The notes under the pieces are model-generated. The model made no database searches. It saw nothing but the letters and a program-made list of their open reading frames with translations, and was not told where the DNA came from. The position numbers and the translations under genes are program-made. From an uncultured Synergistia bacterium (GTDB lineage: Bacteria > Eremiobacterota > SpSt-956 > JAKJGF01), in the NCBI GenBank assembly GCA_937888925.1, contig CALARM010000712.1, positions 1-7,891 on the forward strand: a DNA stretch of 7,891 bases, in the 5' to 3' direction. Each line of letters begins with the position of its first letter. Positions within the stretch are counted from its first letter, which is position 1. Below, one piece after another: positions 1 through 6,019 of the stretch.

Positions 1-1
1 G

Positions 2-490
2 TTCCTTTACAGGAATTTCAGACGTGATTTCCTTGCCAGACAGCGCGGTGATATTATCACTATAGGAAAAACACTCTTAATGGATAAATTCCAGGTTCAT
101 GAAGAACATAAGATTGCAGGAGTATTCAAAGGATTCCTCAGAAATCTTGAAGAACCTTCTACAAAAACAGTACTTGATATGGCAGAAGAATATGTGCCGA
201 GAACCTTCTTCGGAGAAGCGATTATGAGTATGGGTAAAGCAGCAGATTTTTATAAGAAAGGTCTCTGCGGTATCGTAAATACCATACCATTTACCTGCCT
301 CCCCGGCACAATAGCAGCAGCTCTTCTAAAGAGATTTAAAGAAGAACACAATGACATCCCCGTTCTGAATGTTGCCTATGACGGACTGGGTCAGACCAAT
401 TCGGACACCAGGCTTGAAGCCTTTGTCCATCAGGCAAAACAGTTCACAAAGAGAATGGAGTCTATGAAAAAGGAACTTACCAGAGTTTAA
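2..490 (+). CDS. CoA-activase-related protein (2-hydroxyacyl-CoA dehydratase activator type, DUF2229-like), C-terminal fragment
   Basis: The frame is open from base 2 through the ATG at 80, so this is the 3' end of a longer gene cut by the window edge; the ATG at 80 is very probably internal (Met27 of the visible 162 residues). The visible protein matches my recollection of the C-terminal part of acyl-CoA dehydratase activase-related proteins. The key stretch is PFTCLPGT, followed by a helix, then IPVLNVAYDG and TRLEAFVHQA. The Cys of TCLPGT is the kind of residue that binds an Fe-S cluster in the related dehydratase subunits. Family members use ATP to pass an electron to 2-hydroxyacyl-CoA dehydratases in anaerobic amino-acid fermentation, but many fused members have no known substrate. 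The ATPase half would lie upstream, outside the window. No downstream partner gene follows: the next gene is on the other strand, after a terminator. Family confidence is good; the exact role is unknown. Confidence 0.85.
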   Translation, partial: FLYRNFRRDFLARQRGDIITIGKTLLMDKFQVHEEHKIAGVFKGFLRNLEEPSTKTVLDMAEEYVPRTFFGEAIMSMGKAADFYKKGLCGIVNTIPFTCLPGTIAAALLKRFKEEHNDIPVLNVAYDGLGQTNSDTRLEAFVHQAKQFTKRMESMKKELTRV

Positions 491-504
491 ATATAGTAAT
501 ACAC

Positions 505-543
505 GAAAGGTGATATGAATAATTATTATTCATATCACCTTTC
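505..543. terminator. Bidirectional intrinsic terminator between convergent genes
   Basis: A perfect 18-bp inverted repeat (505-522 and 526-543) has a 3-base TTA loop. It lies between the CoA-activase stop at 490 and the convergent kinase gene. The arm starts GAAAGGTGATATGAATAA. There is no long T tract on either side, but the stem is long and the position is right for ending transcripts from both directions. The right arm contains the last two codons and TGA stop of the minus-strand kinase gene. Confidence 0.75.
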
Positions 544-1686
544 TAACATTTTCTTTATTGTTTTAATTAAATTTTTTGCTGTAACAGGTTTTATTATAAG
601 AGATTTAATTCCAAGTGCTTCTGCTTCATCTTCTATAGATTGATCACTGTAACCTGTACACAGTATAACAGGTATTTCCGGACGAATATGAAAAACCTTT
701 TTTACTATTTCAATACCTGTCATATCAGGCATGGTCTGATCTGTAATAAGAAGATCGAAATCATAAGGGTTTTTCTGGAATATTTCCAGCGCTTCCGTAC
801 TGGATGTTGTAGATGTAACATTATATCCCTGGAATTTTAACATCTGTCCCTGAGAAAAAAGCAGATCTTCTTCATCATCTATAAAAAGTATATGCACATG
901 TTCAGATGTACCTGATTCCTGTGAATCATCTTTTTCAATAACCTGATTCTGAAATTCAGGAATTAAAATTTGAAAAGAACTTCCTTTATTTAATTCACTT
1001 GATAGTATCTGTCTGATTATATCTCTTGCTCTGTAACCTGCTTTTATTATTCCTTCAAAACTGTTTCTGACACTGTTTTCATCTGATATAGTCCTTAATC
1101 CAAGTTCTGAATAGCTTATTATAGTTCCGAGAATATTGTTAAAATCGTGGGCTATGCCACCTGCAATGGTTCCTATAGATTCCATTTTTTGAGCCTGCTG
1201 TAATTGTTTTTCTATTTTTTCTTTTTCTTCTTCTGCTATTTTTTTATCAGTAATATCCGTTGCAGTACCTATAATCTGTTCTACCATACCTGTAGAGTCT
1301 CGTTTGAATACAGTATCTCTGGTACAGATCCATTTCCATGAACCGTCAGAGTGTCTTATCCTGTATTCTAAAGAAAAGATTTCCCCGTCAGGAGCATATG
1401 TTATATGTTTATGATATTCGGTAATTTTTTCTATGTCTTCAGGATGAATAATAATTTTTAAGAAATTACTGCCTATTATTTTTACCTCTTCCGATGTATA
1501 ACCGAGGAAATTCATCAGCTCATAATTTGTATAAATATTGTATTTCCTGTTTAAATCATAAACATAAATGAAACTCGGTGTGGTTGCAAGAATTTTTTCT
1601 GCAAAATGGTGGGTCTCTTTCAGATATTTTTCAATTGTTATGTTATCTTTGGAAGAATTTAATAAGTGCTCCATATAATCACACAT
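535..1686 (-). CDS. PAS-HisKA-receiver protein: hybrid histidine kinase lacking its ATP-binding domain
   Basis: The 383-residue protein has no membrane segment, so it is a cytoplasmic sensor. A PAS domain with PAC motif spans about residues 28-150 (EYRIRHSDGSWKWI, then IIGTATDIT). A short coiled linker leads to a HisKA helix pair with the H-box IAHDFNN; the phospho-acceptor is His180. The second helix ends RARDIIRQIL at residue 228. The next residues, SSELNKGSSFQILIP (229-243), look like the very end of a HATPase_c domain. The N, G1 and G2 boxes, about 120 residues, are absent with the frame intact. A complete receiver domain follows (about 264-383) with acidic pair Asp270/Asp271, phospho-acceptor Asp316, Thr344 and Lys366. 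The protein therefore should not bind ATP itself. It may act as a phosphorylation target or dimer partner of another kinase, or be a remnant. No ribosome binding site precedes Met1 or Met5, so the start is uncertain. Confidence 0.9.
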   Translation of the reverse strand: MCDYMEHLLNSSKDNITIEKYLKETHHFAEKILATTPSFIYVYDLNRKYNIYTNYELMNFLGYTSEEVKIIGSNFLKIIIHPEDIEKITEYHKHITYAPDGEIFSLEYRIRHSDGSWKWICTRDTVFKRDSTGMVEQIIGTATDITDKKIAEEEKEKIEKQLQQAQKMESIGTIAGGIAHDFNNILGTIISYSELGLRTISDENSVRNSFEGIIKAGYRARDIIRQILSSELNKGSSFQILIPEFQNQVIEKDDSQESGTSEHVHILFIDDEEDLLFSQGQMLKFQGYNVTSTTSSTEALEIFQKNPYDFDLLITDQTMPDMTGIEIVKKVFHIRPEIPVILCTGYSDQSIEDEAEALGIKSLIIKPVTAKNLIKTIKKMLER

Positions 1687-1701
1687 ATATATATGTAAAA
1701 T

Positions 1702-1730
1702 TGTATAGTATTAATATTTAAGAATTGCAA
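1702..1730 (-). promoter_or_regulatory. Candidate promoter of the PAS-HisKA-receiver gene
   Basis: On the minus strand, TTGCAA (1725-1730) is followed by exactly 17 bases and then TATACA (1702-1707). Transcription would start near 1695, giving a leader of only about 10 bases before the ATG at 1686. That is unusually short and fits the missing ribosome binding site. Both hexamers are 4/6 matches in very AT-rich DNA, so this is tentative. Confidence 0.3.
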
Positions 1731-1799
1731 TATAAAAATAGCATAAACTACCCAAATATACAATAGTGATTAAATTTTTTTATGACATGTAATTCCATC

Positions 1800-1912
1800 T
1801 GCTACTAATCTGAGCATAAGCCTGTAATAACAGTCTTCCTGCAGATTACAACGCAGGGAAGAATGTCCTGGTAAGGAAAGATGATAAAGAAACCACTCTT
1901 TACACACCTTAT
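1800..1912. other. GC-richer intergenic patch with imperfect hairpin
   Basis: This part of the 249-bp gap is visibly less AT-rich than its flanks. It contains an imperfect hairpin: CTTCCTGC (1835-1842) against GCAGGGAAG (1853-1861), with one bulged G and a 10-base loop. Stop-free stretches cross it on both strands, but neither has a credible start codon with a ribosome binding site. On the minus strand an open frame of about 60 codons overlaps the end of the 207-aa gene in another frame and ends CHKKI-stop near 1780. On the plus strand a shorter one includes ADYNAGKNVLV. It may be an eroded gene or repeat; I do not recognise it. Confidence 0.3.
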
Positions 1913-1913
1913 T

Positions 1914-1939
1914 AAAAAGGTAAAGGAGATACTCCTTAC
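1914..1939 (-). terminator. Intrinsic terminator of the 207-aa membrane protein gene
   Basis: On the minus strand, GTAAGGAG (1939-1932), loop TAT, and CTCCTTTAC (1928-1920) form a stem with one bulged base. A T-run (CTTTTT, about 1919-1914) follows directly. The hairpin begins inside the TAA stop of the gene, so the stop codon is part of the stem. Confidence 0.55.
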
Positions 1940-2559
1940 ATGAATTTAATACTGCTTATTATATTCAGATATATATTTCTGTAAGAATCATCATGTGGAT
2001 AAAAGGCTACTATAAAAAAAGTTATATTTTTTGGACTGGTTATGCAGAGACAGAGATTTTCAATATCATGATTCGCATTACCAGGTTGTACACAGTTAAG
2101 CATATAGCCATTTACAGAATTAATGGATGCTTCTCCTTCATATAGAATCTGAAATTTATTCGCATAAGGTGATTTCTGTGCCTGTGTCTGTACCCTGGTT
2201 TTTATGTCATCTACAAGGGATTTATGCATTTTTTGAATCTGATTTTTCTCTCCTTTGTATATTCCCATAATTTTAATAGCCAGGTTGGATGGATCTTTAT
2301 ATTTGCTTTTACCTTCAGGTTCATCAAGCATAAATGCAATATCTTCACTTCCTTCTGTGTAAGTCCAATCAGGAACAAAGCTTATTTCTATTCCTGCTGT
2401 ATAGTTTTTATAAACGGCCCAGTATTTATCCAGGTCAGGAGATTTATTAAGGTTGTAGGTATTTGATGTGTAAATAGGATTACTTAAAAGGTATATGGCT
2501 ATAAAGACGAGAATTGTGGAAAAAAGAAAAGAAGAAAATTTTTTAAAAAATTTTCCCAT
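1936..2559 (-). CDS. Membrane-anchored protein with PsbP/DUF1795-like domain
   Basis: The 207-residue protein begins with a basic N-terminus (MGKFFKKF) and one hydrophobic segment at about residues 9-26. There is no lipobox Cys or clear cleavage site, so it is probably an uncleaved anchor with the rest outside the membrane. The outer part, from about residue 46, has the pattern of PsbP/MOG1-like (DUF1795-type) domains: AGIEISFVPDWTY near the start, LAIKIMGI, a helical stretch rich in Lys and Gln (103-130), INSVNGYML, a strand FFIVAF, then a final helix IYLNIISSIKF. This is a fold-level guess from pattern, and no biochemical role can be given. An AAGGAT at 2571-2576 lies 11 bases upstream of the ATG, a usable though slightly distant ribosome binding site. 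The gene probably forms its own transcription unit, with a promoter near 2711-2742 and a leader of about 145 bases. Confidence 0.75.
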   Translation of the reverse strand: MGKFFKKFSSFLFSTILVFIAIYLLSNPIYTSNTYNLNKSPDLDKYWAVYKNYTAGIEISFVPDWTYTEGSEDIAFMLDEPEGKSKYKDPSNLAIKIMGIYKGEKNQIQKMHKSLVDDIKTRVQTQAQKSPYANKFQILYEGEASINSVNGYMLNCVQPGNANHDIENLCLCITSPKNITFFIVAFYPHDDSYRNIYLNIISSIKFM

Positions 2560-2597
2560 AATATTACACCATCCTTACTATTAAAATAATTGACAAA

Positions 2598-2704
2598 TCA
2601 GGAATGAAAATTTATTAAATGTCTTATTGTAAACAGAACCAGAACTCACCTCCTGATAATAAGTATTGAATAAGACAGTTTTTTTATGGATATTCCTGAC
2701 CTGT
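2598..2704 (-). ncRNA. Candidate structured 5' leader RNA of the 207-aa gene
   Basis: Just downstream of the predicted transcription start (about 2704, minus strand) two perfect inverted repeats are nested. The outer helix is TCAGGAAT (2699-2692) with ATTCCTGA (2605-2598), 8 bp. The inner helix is TGTCTTATT (2677-2669) with AATAAGACA (2628-2620), 9 bp. The 40-base apical region carries a strong AGGAGG (2654-2649) and a tandem GTTCTG repeat, with no good start codon behind the AGGAGG. The gene's ATG lies 39 bases beyond the outer helix. I do not recognise a known riboswitch class. Pairing is seen directly; function as a regulatory leader is inferred. Confidence 0.4.
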
Positions 2705-2710
2705 ATATTT

Positions 2711-2742
2711 ATTATATCAGGGTAGAGTAGTGAAAGGGTCAA
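2711..2742 (-). promoter_or_regulatory. Extended -10 promoter for the 207-aa gene
   Basis: On the minus strand a perfect TATAAT (2716-2711) is preceded by TG one base away (TGATATAAT), a full extended -10 element. A -35-like TTGACC (2742-2737) lies 20 bases upstream, which is too far to be ideal, but extended -10 promoters tolerate this. The 10-mer CTGATATAAT here recurs at 5944-5953, in front of the 284-aa gene. Confidence 0.5.
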
Positions 2743-2768
2743 AATTTTTCGTAGAAAATTTTGACTCT
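2735..2768. repeat. Intergenic inverted repeat overlapping a -35 region
   Basis: GTCAAAATTTT (2738-2748) and AAAATTTTGAC (2755-2765) form a perfect 11-bp stem with a 6-base loop, extendable outward to 2735/2768 with one G-T pair. No T tract follows on either strand. It overlaps the -35-like hexamer of the minus-strand promoter, so a protein-binding site is as likely as a weak terminator for the protease gene, which ends about 100 bases upstream. Confidence 0.45.
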
Positions 2769-2786
2769 GACTTATGCATTATAAAT

Positions 2787-2822
2787 ATAGATAGTAAAAA
2801 TAGCTTATTCATTTCTATCTAT
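2787..2822 (-). terminator. Possible weak terminator hairpin behind the protease gene
   Basis: ATAGATAG (2787-2794) and CTATCTAT (2815-2822) are perfectly complementary across a 20-base loop, 43 bases past the protease stop codon. The stem is AT-rich and no proper T tract follows, so termination would be weak. No better terminator is visible before the next promoter. Confidence 0.25.
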
Positions 2823-2864
2823 TATAATAATTAAATGGATACGAATGAGGAATCCTTTCTATAA

Positions 2865-5816
2865 TTAATATTCACCGGCTAAAATAATCTCAAACGTTTC
2901 CCCTTTATGCAATACAAAACCTTTACCGTCATTATCTTCTTCTTTAAATATAAAACCTTCGAATACTCCTGTAAGTTTAAGCTTCTGTTCTGCCGGCACT
3001 ACTGCCCCGAATCGTCCTTCCATATTCGTATGGAAACGTAATTTTTTCTCTTTCCCTTTATTGCCCGGATATTTTACTATAAGAGTAGAATCAGGAATAC
3101 CGTTACCGGTATGTTTATCTACGATCTGACCGAATATTGTAGCAGCCGGCTCTATTTTATAGGCATAATTTTGTTTATCTTTTCCTACCTCTAACAGTTC
3201 TTCTTTACGTAAATAAAGAGCGCCTTTACCGTTTTCTTTTTTCTTATAAATATCTGCTATGTAATCTCCTTCCGGCAGATTACATTCTATATTTCCATTG
3301 TTATCTGTTACAAATTTTTTTATAAATCTGTGGGGATATCTTTCTTTTCCTTTTACATATTCTTCTATCATTTTCCTGTCTGTCGGGCCGAACAGACTCA
3401 TTATATTTACTGTGGCTCCTTGTATTTCTTCATCTGTAATACTATCAGTTATCTTAATATTTACAGGAACTTTTTCATGAGGCGTTAACCGGAAATTTTT
3501 TACTATAGATTTCTCTTTGATGGTAATGTTCTCTTTATAATCATAATGAAGTTTTTCTTCTATAATAAGCATGTAATCATCGGAAGGAAGAATGGCAGAA
3601 TAATTTCCTTCACTGTCAGTATCGACTTTTCTTTTCTTTCCTTCTTTGTTTATAAAAGTAAGATATGCATTTACAGGTAATTCTTCAAATGAAGTAATTT
3701 TACCGCTCATATGGGAACTTTTTCTGGTACAGTGCACCGTAAAAGAGGCAGATTTCAATCTTGCTATAATACGTTTTTCATCAGCTACCATTGCAGTTGG
3801 GATAAATATATAAAGGTCGTCTCCGTCTACGGTAAATGGCCAGTTATATCTTATGTCTGTCTTTACGGAATCTTTAAAAATACTGGTTTTTATCCTTCCG
3901 TACCCAAAAATTTCAAAGGGATTTATATTTTTTATATCCAGAATATTCCCGTCAAAATCAGTGGCATCCAGAAGATTTACACTTTTCAGTTCCACATATT
4001 TAACTGTTTCTCCGGCATTAAGCTGTAATTTTATTTTAAAATTATAATAGCCAATACTTTGTTTTGCTATAAAGGTTTCCTCATCTTTTTCCACAGGCAT
4101 ATGTCCTGCCAGTACCGAGAAAGGCGTTCTCGGATATAATGTTCTGAAACTCTTTGTATAATACATACCCTGAGATTTTTCTCCTACCGGTAACTGCAGT
4201 TTTTCCCATTTATCTTCCGGTATATTGATAGAAATATTTATTTTTCCTCTCACGTTGAATTTTGCATTAATATAGATGTGATCTATAGATTTTGCCTTTC
4301 CAGGGAGCTTTATGTCAGGATCGCCGTATATTTCACATTCATATACCGTTATCTGATTATAATATTTCGATAGTTCATAATTCCCGTAAGATTTACCATC
4401 CATCATCATAAGCGAGCTTTTTACAGTGGCAGTGAGGGTATTTTTTGCCTCTTTTACGGCTTCTCCCAGGCTATAACCGAACTGCATATATTTCATTATT
4501 TCAGAGACAAGAATATCACCTTCAAGTTCGAGGCCGCACATAAGCATGCCCATAAAAATGGATGCCCCCTGTCTTATGGACATAAGAGGCACATTTCTTT
4601 CAACCGGTACATCTTCATATTCCCAGTCTATTTCATTTGAGGAAAGCCACAGTCCTGTCGTTCTTGCTGTGATACAACTGAAACAATAGATTTGAACAGG
4701 CGGTATAAGAGGTAAATCTCCTGCTCCGAGACATTTTTCCGCACATCTTATATAAAGGAGTATGCCATGATTGCCTATATAACAGAGAAGAGAATTTTTA
4801 AGATTTTCTATTATATTGGAATATCGGTTGTCTTTTCCGTAAAGTTCTGTCATGTCCCATCCGGCATGTTTAAGATTTTCAGAAATAAAACATGCACTTG
4901 TCCGGAGAGTTGGAACTTCTGCTGCCGCTCCCATTTCTTCCAGACATGTTACACTGTCTGAAGAAGAAATGCCTTTCAGTTTAATATTTTTTCTGAGTTT
5001 TTTTGAGAGAAAACTTCTTTGAAACAGAAGTGACCCGTCCAGTATATTCAGGCCATGTATTCTTCCCTGGGATGCTCTCACATAATCTCCTTTAAAGAGG
5101 GTATAATCTCTTATAACATCGGTCTTCCAGTTATAACCTATTATGAAATCAGGAAGGATTGTCTGAACAAAAGGAAGACTTCCCGGCGTTCCGACTGCCG
5201 TAATATTACTGGCATGTTTATATTCAGTCGAAACATTTATTTTTTTTTCAATCTCAAGGCCGGAATTAACATTTACAGCATCATATATAATCCCCTTTTT
5301 TATTGCACATATATATGATCCGAGTAATGAAAGAAATGGACATTTGTAATCACTTATAAAAGGTGTTTCTTTACCGTCCATATCGGAAGAATTGATTATT
5401 ACAAGATCTGACCATGAAGATTTTCCGCTGAATTTAATTATATCTTCTTTTGTTTTCAACGTCTTATGTCCTGGTATATCAGAGATATCCCCTAATATTA
5501 TAATTTTTCCATAGGATTTATGGGAATTAAATCTGGATTTCTCTACAAAAAGAAAGTTTTTGTTTGCCAGTAATGGAAAAGCCATCAGAGCAAGAGGAAA
5601 ATCTTCTTTTGAATAGACTGCTATCTTATCTGAATCATTAAAGGTTTCAACATCTTTAAGAGCAATATCATAATATTTTATGAAATGAGTGATAAGATTA
5701 TCGTTAGAATTATTATCATATAAGATTATGGCAGGATTTTTTTCTTTTATAAAAAGCCCTGAAATTTTTTCCAGTGCTTCATATCTGTCTTCTGCAGAAA
5801 TTTTATATAAATTCAT
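2865..5816 (-). CDS. Gingipain-like (peptidase C25-type) cysteine protease with C-terminal carboxypeptidase-regulatory-like beta domains
   Basis: The 983-residue product reads as a caspase/gingipain-fold protease. Residues about 205-505 carry the C25 pattern: a strand and turn (ITAVGTPGSLPF), SQGRIHGLN, a helical region, then YIGNHG with candidate catalytic His350 and IYCFSCITA with candidate nucleophile Cys381 (Cys378 is the alternative). GASIFMGMLMCG and IYGDPDIKLPG follow as in gingipains. The 31-residue His-Cys spacing suits the family. Residues 1-130 weakly resemble a cell-wall-binding type 2 repeat (ISAEDRYEALEKIS; FPLALMAFPLLA; KIIILGD). Residues 505-700 look beta-rich. From about 702 three tandem beta-sandwich units resemble CarboxypepD_reg domains, marked by DTDSEGNYSAILP, VTDNNGNIECNLPEGDY and TNMEGRFGAVVP. 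There is no signal peptide or membrane segment, which is odd for this family. GGGGAGG stands 6 bases before the ATG. The gene is divergent from the glycine-zipper gene. Confidence 0.75.
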   Translation of the reverse strand: MNLYKISAEDRYEALEKISGLFIKEKNPAIILYDNNSNDNLITHFIKYYDIALKDVETFNDSDKIAVYSKEDFPLALMAFPLLANKNFLFVEKSRFNSHKSYGKIIILGDISDIPGHKTLKTKEDIIKFSGKSSWSDLVIINSSDMDGKETPFISDYKCPFLSLLGSYICAIKKGIIYDAVNVNSGLEIEKKINVSTEYKHASNITAVGTPGSLPFVQTILPDFIIGYNWKTDVIRDYTLFKGDYVRASQGRIHGLNILDGSLLFQRSFLSKKLRKNIKLKGISSSDSVTCLEEMGAAAEVPTLRTSACFISENLKHAGWDMTELYGKDNRYSNIIENLKNSLLCYIGNHGILLYIRCAEKCLGAGDLPLIPPVQIYCFSCITARTTGLWLSSNEIDWEYEDVPVERNVPLMSIRQGASIFMGMLMCGLELEGDILVSEIMKYMQFGYSLGEAVKEAKNTLTATVKSSLMMMDGKSYGNYELSKYYNQITVYECEIYGDPDIKLPGKAKSIDHIYINAKFNVRGKINISINIPEDKWEKLQLPVGEKSQGMYYTKSFRTLYPRTPFSVLAGHMPVEKDEETFIAKQSIGYYNFKIKLQLNAGETVKYVELKSVNLLDATDFDGNILDIKNINPFEIFGYGRIKTSIFKDSVKTDIRYNWPFTVDGDDLYIFIPTAMVADEKRIIARLKSASFTVHCTRKSSHMSGKITSFEELPVNAYLTFINKEGKKRKVDTDSEGNYSAILPSDDYMLIIEEKLHYDYKENITIKEKSIVKNFRLTPHEKVPVNIKITDSITDEEIQGATVNIMSLFGPTDRKMIEEYVKGKERYPHRFIKKFVTDNNGNIECNLPEGDYIADIYKKKENGKGALYLRKEELLEVGKDKQNYAYKIEPAATIFGQIVDKHTGNGIPDSTLIVKYPGNKGKEKKLRFHTNMEGRFGAVVPAEQKLKLTGVFEGFIFKEEDNDGKGFVLHKGETFEIILAGEY

Positions 5817-5846
5817 AAACAGCCTCCCCGATTTCAGATTATTTCT

Positions 5847-5875
5847 ATTATAATTTAAGTTTTCTCTCTTAGCAA
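5847..5875 (-). promoter_or_regulatory. Sigma70-type promoter of the protease gene
   Basis: On the minus strand, TTGCTA (5875-5870), a 17-base spacer and a perfect TATAAT (5852-5847) precede the protease ATG. The predicted start is near 5840, giving a leader of about 25 bases with GGGGAGG at 5829-5823 as ribosome binding site. Confidence 0.65.
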
Positions 5876-5891
5876 TAATGAGAAATTTTTT

Positions 5892-5917
5892 TGTAAAATG
5901 TTAACAAAATTTTTACA
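5892..5917. promoter_or_regulatory. Candidate operator in the divergent promoter region
   Basis: TGTAAAA (5892-5898) and TTTTACA (5911-5917) are perfectly inverted across 12 bases. The palindrome TGTTAACA (5899-5906) lies between them. The dyad lies between the two divergent promoters, just upstream of the protease -35, where a shared regulator could act. The DNA is AT-rich, so chance is possible. Confidence 0.35.
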
Positions 5918-5943
5918 TTTTTAAATAACTTTCAACTTTTTTT

Positions 5944-5964
5944 CTGATATAATTTTCTTATCAG
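5944..5964 (+). promoter_or_regulatory. Extended -10 promoter with overlapping inverted repeat, 284-aa gene
   Basis: TGATATAAT (5945-5953) is a perfect extended -10 element; there is no good -35 at 16-18 bases. The same bases form a dyad: CTGATA (5944-5949) and TATCAG (5959-5964) with a 9-base spacer. A further CTGAT half-site follows at about 5975-5979. A repressor bound here would cover the -10 and start site. The predicted leader to the ATG at 6020 is about 60 bases. Confidence 0.55.
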
Positions 5965-5986
5965 GTTTATTTATCTGATTTACCTT

Positions 5987-6000
5987 CGCGTCACGCGTCA
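5987..6000 (+). repeat. Direct repeat of CGCGTCA in the leader of the 284-aa gene
   Basis: Two adjacent copies of the heptamer CGCGTCA sit in the 5' leader, immediately before the AAAAGGAG ribosome binding site. They are strikingly GC-rich against the surrounding AT-rich DNA, and CGCG is otherwise rare here. Function unknown. Confidence 0.6.
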
Positions 6001-6019
6001 TGAAAAGGAGACTATGGTT

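Noticed and set aside
640..840. Plus-strand open frame of 66 codons
   Set aside because: It lies wholly opposite the receiver domain of the minus-strand kinase gene, has no ribosome binding site and does not look like a protein family.
2224..2466. Plus-strand open frame of 80 codons
   Set aside because: It is antisense to the 207-aa gene, lacks a ribosome binding site, and its Phe/Ile-rich product is typical of a shadow frame.
2618..2654. Small open frame behind the strong AGGAGG on the minus strand (leader peptide?)
   Set aside because: The only GTG overlaps the AGGAGG itself, and the next possible start is a CTG followed by about 14 codons. Too weak to call a gene; kept only as part of the leader description.
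4666..4769. True caspase (C14) assignment for the protease
   Set aside because: The IYGDP motif after the catalytic pair and the overall order fit gingipain-type C25 better than the C14 HG/DxC pattern.
3298..5318. Several plus-strand open frames of 60-105 codons
   Set aside because: All are antisense to the protease gene, whose domains continue without a break through every one of them.
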